Assembly: GCA_020064725.1 (NCBI GenBank)
Contig: JAGTWJ010000019.1
Location: forward strand, 3,844,001 to 3,908,000
Length of the DNA stretch: 64,000 bases
Reading direction: 5' to 3'
Origin: Drechslerella dactyloides
Lineage: Eukaryota > Ascomycota > Orbiliomycetes > Orbiliales > Orbiliaceae
Of the stretch, positions 56,402 through 64,000 are shown piece after piece. How positions within the stretch are numbered: the first letter of the stretch is position 1; each line of letters opens with the position of its first letter. Under the pieces are notes generated by a model, which saw only the letters and a program-made list of their open reading frames with translations, was not told where the DNA came from and ran no database searches. Both the position numbers and the translations under genes were made by a program.

Positions 56402-59400
56402 GTTGGGGGTTGGTGGGTATCGTCGGCAAGCGGACAGGCTTGTGACTCAAGATATCGTAGAGATTGGAGACTCGGAGTGCGTATGCTGACAAGCTCAAGT
56501 CAATGTGAGGGAAAGGAATTGAACGTTATATCGACGTCCGTCCGTCCTGACTGAGCGGAGAATCCTGTTGAATCGAAATGAATGGAAGCCCGACAGGCAC
56601 GAGTGTAGTGCTCGGAGAGTCGACTGGACCGGCTAGCGAGGGCTGCTTGCTGGCCAGACCGGCGGGCAACAGGCACGGATCGGGTTGCAGGCCAAGTTAA
56701 TATAATTCTAACGTCAAGAGGCCTCGAGGGGAGATGTGAGTTCAGGACAGTTGGTAGCGGTCTGGTGTTTTGGCAGGCAGGCGGGCAGATATCAGGCGCA
56801 GGCGGGGGTCGACGCGGGAGGTTTTTCCTTCTCGTATAATAATAATCCTACAACGAGCATATATAGCTGTCTGCTATATATATAGCGGTCGAGAGGTTAT
56901 AGTATAGAAACAGCCAGACGGGGTCCAGAGCAATGTAAATAAGACGAGTTCAGTTGGAGAAGTAAAGCCTTTCCGTCTTTCCTTTCTTTCCTTATTTCTT
57001 CCTTCTGCTTCCGTTTCCGTTGTTCGACATCTGATGACGCCAGTGCAGCTTCGGCCTTTTTATCTAGTCGCACACGACCTTGTTCACGACGGGGAAATAA
57101 AATGGGACTGTCCAACAGCAGAGAGAATAAGAAAAGGGAGTGCCCGCCGACTAGTAAATTTTCTCTGTCTCTTGTCTCTTGACTCTTGGGGGTGGGTTAA
57201 CGTTTCCCCAGCGCAACCAGCTCCCAGCTTTCCTCTTTTAAATTCCGCGGCATGCACAGCGCTCGATCGAAGGGAAGGAAAGGGTGCAGCAGAGGGACGT
57301 CCAAGGTGGGTACAGACAGACAAGTCGACGACGCCGAGGGGGACAAGGTTTCCCTTTCCTTCCTTCTTTCTTTTTTTTTTTTTCCTACTTGTTCTTTGGT
57401 GGCTCCCTCCCTGATGGGCCTCCTCGGCCTTGGGACGGCGGTACGGTGTGGGCCTACCCCTCGATCGATGTCTCAATATCACGAACTGTCTGTATGAAGA
57501 AGTATCTACCAGTGTGCATCGAGGACAATCTAGCCTGGTGTGGGCACGCAAGCCTCCTGGATCATGGATGTTGCACACACCACTATCGCCGCTACTACTA
57601 TATCGTGTAGCAGCATGCTAGCCTGCATCCCGTGCTCTGATATAGGGGACGTCGGCTTAATTGTGTAATGTAGGGTCGAATCGCACGACCGGTCTGACGA
57701 CAGTGAGGCTACAAGCTACAGGCGGGCATGCAAGCTATACGTACAGATTGTATGTACCGTACGGCCAGCCTTAGGTGGGCGTCTTATGCATTCGGGGAGC
57801 GAGGGGGCAGATCATGCAGTCGAGCGACATTTCTGAAACGCCGTCGAACGAGTCGACTCTCCGAACGAGCCTTTTTGCCCTGGCGAGGACATTTCTGCAT
57901 TCCTGCCCTTCGCCTTCAAACCTGCTCGAAGCAACCCTCCCTCGGCCTCCCTGGCCTGGGGCGAACGGCAGTCCGCAGTTGTGTATTTGGCATCCCGCCG
58001 CCAAGCTAACTGCGTCTGTACAGTCGGTGCGGATTGATACCATCATTCATTCTTCAGGTGCCTTGCAAGCCTTGCCCATTGCCCTGCCGTGCCCCTCGGT
58101 TCGCGCGAGGGAAGGGAAGGGAGGGAGCGCCTTTTGTGCCGGGAGCCAAAGCAAAGGTTACAGACATGAGTAAGGGCAGGGCGAGGTCGCTTCTGGTAAG
58201 TAGTGTATCTCTGTACGTAACCGGAGTGTCGACCTTCCCTTGTTGACCGCAGGCTGCGCGCCGCGGGACAATGTCCTGCCGTGGATCATATCGCGACGGA
58301 GCCCAAAAGTGGGTTGGGTTGGGTTGGGTTGGAAGCAGCAAACCTCTCGAGGCGGTCTCGAGCTCTTCGATGTTGAAATTTGCGCCGGGTGGGTTTGCCC
58401 TCCTGCAGGGGCGAACGCCATTCGGGCTGCGATTCGGGGGCTTCGAGGGGTCGGTGGCTTGGAGGTGCAGGTTCGGTGCAGATGCGCTAGAAGGAGACGG
58501 GCAAGCTCGACCATCCCAGGCTCTCTCCCCTTCTAGAAATCACAATGGCGGATCCGAATGTCGTGCCGGAGAGCTAGCAGGCTTGCTTGCTTGTCCGTAC
58601 GTATTCTATGGGTCGAAGTACTGGCTCTGTATGGAGGTTCTGGATTGTCTCCACGACATGCGCGTACGGCACAGATACAGAAACACTTGACACGAATGCC
58701 GGCGGCATATCGCAAGGGATGCTGAAGATCGTTCGTTCGACCTGTGCCGCTAGCTAGCCTTGAAACGAACGAACGAACCGCACTTTTCTGATCGAGGTCT
58801 CGACCCCAGCGGCGATGTCATCGCTAGCGGCCAGCGATCGAGCTGGGTGTCCGTTTAGCGCGGTGCGGTACGTGCGCAGCCCTCGGGTTCGAAAGATTAT
58901 TAGCAGAAGGATTCCGGCATTGCATACAGACAGGCGGTTCGATGTTTGGGGTCGCTGGATTGTCTTGATTGGCTTCGCACATGTCTGTGCGTGGATCCAT
59001 GGAGAGGGCATGTAAGGGACATGACACACGGTGGACGACGTCGAGCAGGTTTGCACTTTGATCGGATCAGCTCAGCTGGCTGCAGGAGACCATTGCCGTG
59101 CTCGTTAAGCTACTTAATTTGCTACTTCCGGTACGTTACTGATTTCTAATATCACGATGGTCTTAGTATACTTCATTATTATCGCTGCTGATATTAATAT
59201 TGGTCGAGAATGGTGTCACCGGATCACTATAAGATTGGACATCTACACACAATGCCGTCCCAATATAATATCGGGCCTACATAGTATACTAAGGATGCAA
59301 ATTTTTTTATATTGGGTGAATGAGGACAATCCGGTGACGTCCCGCGGCACACCTTTGCGTCTAGGCCAGCTGCATCCCGATATCCCGCTCGCATGGAGAT

Positions 59401-62368
59401 TCCCACAACGGCAGCATCCAACGATCTCGATCGACTGTCTCGATTCGAGTGCGCCCGCCGGCCAACCCGAACCACGGGATCCTTTATTGTCCATCTGCCC
59501 TGAAAGGTATTTCGCTCACCCGTTGATTGACTTTTCGCGCTGTCGGTGCGCCGGCTCCCAAAGACGGGACAGCCCCTCGGCATCATCCTTGCTGGCAATC
59601 AAAAGAACCCAAGCAGCATCGAGCCGGGCAAACGTTTATATGGAGTAGATGGTTTGCGTTTATGTTTGAGCGCGATAGCTTGATACTCGGGCCATGCACC
59701 GTGCGTCCGACGTCCGCGAATCGAAAAATGTAAACTGCGCTCCTGCAGGACTTGCATCGCAGCGCGCGCATACAGATTTGTAAGTCATGAGGAGGAAACA
59801 GAACAGACAGATGGAGCTGCGTGAGAGTCTTCAAAACAAGGGGTTTTTCGTTTTGCGCAAATGGTGGCTTTTGGGTCTGCTGGTGACCTAACGCATTTGG
59901 ATAAGCTTGAAGGAACAGAGCGGAAGAGGATTGAGGGGTCTTCTTGCTCCGTCCTTGGAGCGATGGATTGATCAATCGATTGAACGGTTCATTGTCGACA
60001 GTTTCTGTTTCTTCCTTGCAAGTGTGAACAATATCGAATCTGTCACAGTCTACTTGATAGTGATGCCAGCGACACTTTGCCAGCAAATTTGGCTCCAACG
60101 ACCAAGGCCGATACCCCTGCAAGATGGTATTGTCTGCGGCTGGCCTTTGCACTTGTGCTGAGACGCTAAACGACAATGCTGAGTTCCCGTTCCGCTATTG
60201 CCCCTTTTTTCGATGAAGAAGATGCCAATTCAGGTTGCTGCTCAAACTTTTGGCAGTCCGTTGACGTCCTTTTGCTAATTTCGATGGACCGAGAAGAATA
60301 CCTTTGAATAGCACACTAACGAGATATTATTGTTATCAACGGTGTGATATTGGGCTTGCCGCGGCAGCGAGTAACGTTATCATGAAACAAGAAACATTTG
60401 TGATTGTAAGCGCACGAGACTTTGTGCGCTTGGCTATATATTTGGAGGCGAGAGCAATAGAACCAAATGGACTGAAGTGCACGAGGCACTTCCACCTCAC
60501 AGCATTCTTGCTGCTTGTGCCACATCTCAGACCGATTTTTGTGCTCCACCTGTTGCCGGACACTTTTAGTTAGGTCGCTGTCTTGTCCCCAGCTGTCAGT
60601 TTAGCGACGCGTAATTGGGGATCTAACGAGTTAATACAAAAGCTAAAGCATGAAGTGTCACGATAATTAGTGCTAATATCGGGCTAATCGGACTCCGAGA
60701 CGGGTGTCATCAAATATTGCAATGACAATGCTCAGCTGGAGATCGCGTTCGTGTTCCTATCTCCTCCAGCGGGCAGCCGCAAGTTTTCACGTCGCCGAGA
60801 TCATATCAATTGCTTGGATTCGTCTCAACTTCCCTCAGAAGCACACAATCTAACGGCATTCGACCGAGCCCCCTGCGCTGATGAGCACGGGTGCACCCAG
60901 TCTGCACGAATATTTGGGGCCGTTATCGCTACCGTCGAGATATGAGCTGATGGCCAGGGCCGCGATGCGGCCGAAGGAGGAAGGACGTTTTTCTCGCAGG
61001 CGGTCAGGCACGACATGTTGATCCTTGCGTGGACCAGGTGACGTGGTAGAATTCCTGGCGAAGTTTGCCGGCGAGTATCATGTATCATGTATCATGCAGA
61101 CAGACGCATTGGATAAAGATCCGTCCATCCATCCCACGGAGTCTAGTTGAACGTGGGCGGTAAGTTTTCCCGGGTTTCTCTCGAGCTTCAGGTTGAGGAT
61201 ATCGTATCATTTGATCCAGCGCCTTCCGACCAGACTTCTCGCTCGCTCGCCCGTCCGGTTTGCGCTAGGACGTCGAGTCGCGTATTGATCCTGTCGGCAT
61301 CGCATCCGTTGACAAACTGGTCTTCCAAACAGGCATGGCCCACGTACGTAGTATTATGTATGTACGAACCATGCATCCACCCTCATTTTAAAGGTCCAGC
61401 TGGCAGCCGGAGTGGTGTTATCATCTGTTCTCGGTTCATGTGAGGCGCCGACGCCTTCACCTAGCTGGGACGCGGGCTTCGAACGGGCTTCGCCAGTCTC
61501 GGTTTGGATATCTTGCATTCGGATAATCCAGACTGTTCCTGTCCACACCATGAGGGTTTGGGATATGCAGTGACGCTGGAGTTGGCAGACGGTAGACCCT
61601 TTCTCTCGGGACCACCTGGCTTGTGTGTGGCTAGGCGAAGGGGGATTGGGGGATCCTTGTGAGGGAGGCCGTCCGAGAAGCCATTAGTTTTAGTAGTTAT
61701 CGACAAACATGCACGGAGCTGCAGAGGGAACGTGTAGATTGTGCATGAAGTAATTTAAAGATTGATTTGGTCGCAGTAATTGTACGATTTCGACGCATGG
61801 TCATATCTCAGTCAGTGAAATAATATAATCTTGCGAGCTGAGTCTCATGATCACGGACTAATTGCTGAGACATGATACTACTCGGTGGTAAGTATAGCAT
61901 CGAGTGCTCGAGCTCCCGTCTGATATTATATTGCCTGGGCGGTGGAGCACGGCCAGACGTATGCTATACATAGCAGACTCGAGGTGCCGGATAGATGAAG
62001 TGGAGCGAATCTCGGATCCAGAGTATGCGTCTGGCACCGGCCGGTCTTAAGCTTTGCAATGGAGCGATATTGATCGCGGACGAGGGCGTCTCGTCCAGTC
62101 CGTTCCGGCTTGCAATGCAATATGGCCTCATCAAGGATGCTTCGGGTCCCTCTGCGAATAACCACGGCCTCGTCGAAGAAGTGTCAGTGCGGGATGCATT
62201 ATTACATCTTTGTCGCCGCCCTATTTCACTTACCTTGTCTGAATAGGAGCTAGTCCGCGAGTTAGCCCGCAGGCTCGTCCGCAGGCTCGCGAGCCAGCCA
62301 GCCAGCCAGCCAGCCGGGCTGCGGTACAGACAGGCCGGGCTGCAAGCCGGATGCATCGGGCATGGATG
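56402..62368. other. Gene-poor region of 6 kb upstream of the Gbeta gene
   Basis: No supported gene. The longest frames (57084-57578, 58158-58514, 59583-60176, 61964-62521, all minus) lack family motifs, and the last three start in or cross repetitive or low-complexity DNA. Simple repeats include four GGGTT units at 58311-58330, GAAC units near 58766 and CAGC units near 62286-62310. The left end contains the promoter of the deaminase-like gene. No RNA gene was recognised. Confidence 0.5.
58311..58330 (+). repeat. GGGTT pentanucleotide repeat, 4 units
   Basis: Four perfect GGGTT units in non-coding DNA. It resembles telomeric repeats only superficially, since filamentous-fungal telomeres use TTAGGG, and it is isolated. 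Confidence 0.9.
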
Positions 62369-63456
62369 GGGGGAAAGGAAGAGGAGCGAAGGGTATCGCG
62401 TCTTTCTCGCCCGTAGAAATAAACCCACCCCTTTAAAGCACCTTCTTACTAACAACGCATCTCCATCTTTCTCCCTCCCATCGCTCCGCCCCCTGGAATC
62501 CTCCCTCTTCCTTCTCATCACCTCCCCTTAACACCCATCGCCAAATCACCACCGCCAACCATAACCACCACCACCACCACCACCCTTCTCCATCGTCGCC
62601 CATTCTTCCATCGCGCATCGCTCCGCTTCGCCGCCAGCCGATCTGTCGCCGCCCGAGAGTGTTCACCTGTCCGCTGCGATCTCTCCGCGAATTGATAACG
62701 TCGTTAGTGCCCCCCCGTCACTTGTCACCAGCCTCATCTCCGTTGCCCGCCCTTCACGCCATCTCGTTCGGCTCCCTGGCACTCTGTCTTCTCCACCACA
62801 CCGCCCCCGTCTGACCAATCATCCGCTACACCTTTCCTTTTCCCACCGAATCCGCAAGCACCGCCAATAAGAAAGTGTGTGCGCGCTGCACTTGCAATTT
62901 TCCCTTCCCTTTCCTTGCTTTTACTCGGGGCTGTCTGGGCTGCTCATCAAAACCCCCGATCTGCCACCGAATTAACCCCGGCTTGCTGGCTGGGAAAACG
63001 GCTTTCGCGAGGAGATCCCTATTTCTCCCCTTTGATTCGTTTCCTTCACCCCCATTTATAAGAATCTCCGCCTCCACTTCTCGCATCTTTCGTGCGCACC
63101 TATACTCCGACCGTCGTCCGTCGCGTCTGGCACTCGACCAAAAGTAGCGTCTGAACCTTTAGTAACCAACCAGTCATCCACAGGAAAAGGGTGCGAACGA
63201 ATTTTGAGGAAGGATAGGATATCCGACAAGCCTGTGCTGCGACTCTCGTCTGCCACTGCCCGTTTGCGATCTCCGGTTCGAATTGGTGTGGCACATCAAA
63301 CCGCTACTTGACGAGTCAACCGACAGCGTTCAACAATCCCCGAATCGCGCATCTCCCTCACGACAGGTCGCAGAGCACGACGAACCAACTTTCCGTCTTC
63401 ATCGGATTTTCCAATACATCGCGTCCCCGCTGTTATAACGCCGACTGCGCGAAAAT
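62369..63456 (+). promoter_or_regulatory. ATG-free leader/promoter of the Gbeta gene
   Basis: From 62369 to 63456 there is not a single ATG on the plus strand, whereas roughly sixteen would be expected by chance in 1,088 nt of balanced composition. The DNA is CT- and C-rich with CCA repeats near 62566-62582. This fits a long 5' untranslated region kept free of upstream start codons, perhaps with a leader intron (a possible acceptor CCACAG at 63178-63183). The last upstream ATGs are at 62362 and 62366. Confidence 0.6.
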
Positions 63457-64000
63457 ATGTCCGATCTGCAAGATCGTATCAGCGCCGCCCGGCGTGAGGC
63501 TGAGGGTCTCAAAGAGAAGATAAAACGAAAGAAGGATGAACTCGCTGATGCCGATTGTAAGTCTCATACCATCAGTTAACTTGAGCTTTCATCTCCCGAG
63601 ATTTGCGGTCAAGCTTGGCGGATGCTTCGGCAATATCGGCGCCGCGAAATCTTGCAAAACGTTCAATCGGAGCTGACAGAAGGGATATTACAGTGCGAGC
63701 ACTTGCCAAAGATCAAATTGAGGCGTTACCGAAGACTCTCATGAAGAACCGCCGGACTCTCAAGGGCCATTTGGCCAAGATATATAGTATGCACTGGTAG
63801 GTTTCGCGCTTTATATCTATCTCCTTATCTCGAGACCACCACTAACAATACATGCAGGAGTACGGACCGAAGGCACCTCGTGTCTGCTTCTCAGGACGGC
63901 AAATTGATCATTTGGGATGCTTATACCACAAACAAGGTCCATGCTATCCCGCTTCGGTCGTCGTGGGTCATGACCTGCGCCTACGCACCGTCGGGAAATT
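63457..64000 (+). CDS. sfaD: Heterotrimeric G-protein beta subunit, N-terminal part
   Basis: Gbeta forms an obligate dimer with Ggamma and signals from the plasma membrane; in Aspergillus and Neurospora the orthologues (SfaD, GNB-1) control growth, conidiation and secondary metabolism. Visible exons 63457-63556, 63694-63796 and 63858 to the window end, with introns of 137 and 61 nt. The N-terminal coiled coil [18 protein letters not shown] and [13 protein letters not shown] binds Ggamma. Next are [21 protein letters not shown] and, across intron 2, [20 protein letters not shown], the first WD40 blade, then [26 protein letters not shown]. The gene continues beyond the window; six further blades should follow. 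It is preceded by a long leader lacking any ATG. Confidence 0.97.

Noticed and set aside
58311..58330. GGGTT repeat as an interstitial telomere
   Set aside because: Filamentous-fungal telomeres are TTAGGG, and the array is only 20 bp.
59583..60176. 197-codon minus-strand frame upstream of Gbeta
   Set aside because: The longest frame in that desert but without recognisable domains; composition looks like random translation. Transcript evidence would be needed.

Overview
The window is nuclear DNA of a filamentous ascomycete (Pezizomycotina). The evidence is the gene content (Mdm10, a creD/Rod1-type arrestin, a fungal HNH_2 protein, a Gbeta close to SfaD/GNB-1) and the introns. These are mostly 54-113 nt, with GTAAGT/GTACGT/GTGAGT donors and CTAAC/CTGAC branch points 10-25 nt before the acceptor. 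The species cannot be named from sequence alone. I support 18 protein-coding genes; two are cut by the window ends (glyoxalase II on the left, Gbeta on the right). I found no tRNA, rRNA, CRISPR array or intact transposon. Exons were joined by hand, using splice signals, reading phase and family motifs together.

Layout, left: the end of glyoxalase II (+), an HNH_2 nuclease-like gene (+), cullin-4 (+, 5 exons) converging on a four-BRCT Rad4/Dpb11/TopBP1 gene (-, 4 exons). A 5.9 kb gene-free stretch leads to an arrestin-like ubiquitin-ligase adaptor (+). A 5.4 kb gene-free stretch leads to a single-pass membrane protein resembling cell-wall sensors (+).

Middle: a compact cluster holds a small DUF7719-like membrane protein (-) divergent from the GPI de-N-acetylase PIG-L/GPI12 (+), a mitochondrial PPR-like protein (-) divergent from an RS/RE-rich Shg1 COMPASS protein (+), and an FHA-RING ubiquitin ligase of the Dma1/CHFR type (-). 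After 4.8 kb of non-coding DNA come acetoacetyl-CoA synthetase (+, 14 exons), an aminodeoxychorismate-lyase-like class IV PLP enzyme (-) and a bestrophin-like channel (-).

Right: triosephosphate isomerase (+), the ribosome assembly factor Mrt4 (-) divergent from the ERMES/SAM protein Mdm10 (+), an adenosine/N6-methyl-AMP deaminase-like enzyme (-), then about 7 kb without genes. Its last 1,088 nt contain no ATG and form the putative leader of the Gbeta gene.

No operon-like pathway links these genes; this is a core-gene region. Loose themes are ubiquitin ligation (cullin-4, arrestin adaptor, Dma1), genome integrity (Rad4, Cul4, Dma1) and mitochondria (Mdm10, PPR-like protein). The main unexplained signals are a dispersed element of about 27 bp with core TGGTCTCGTAAACCA (three long copies and one core copy, one inside an oversized intron), two unusually long introns, an overlapping uORF at the arrestin gene, and the ATG-free Gbeta leader.
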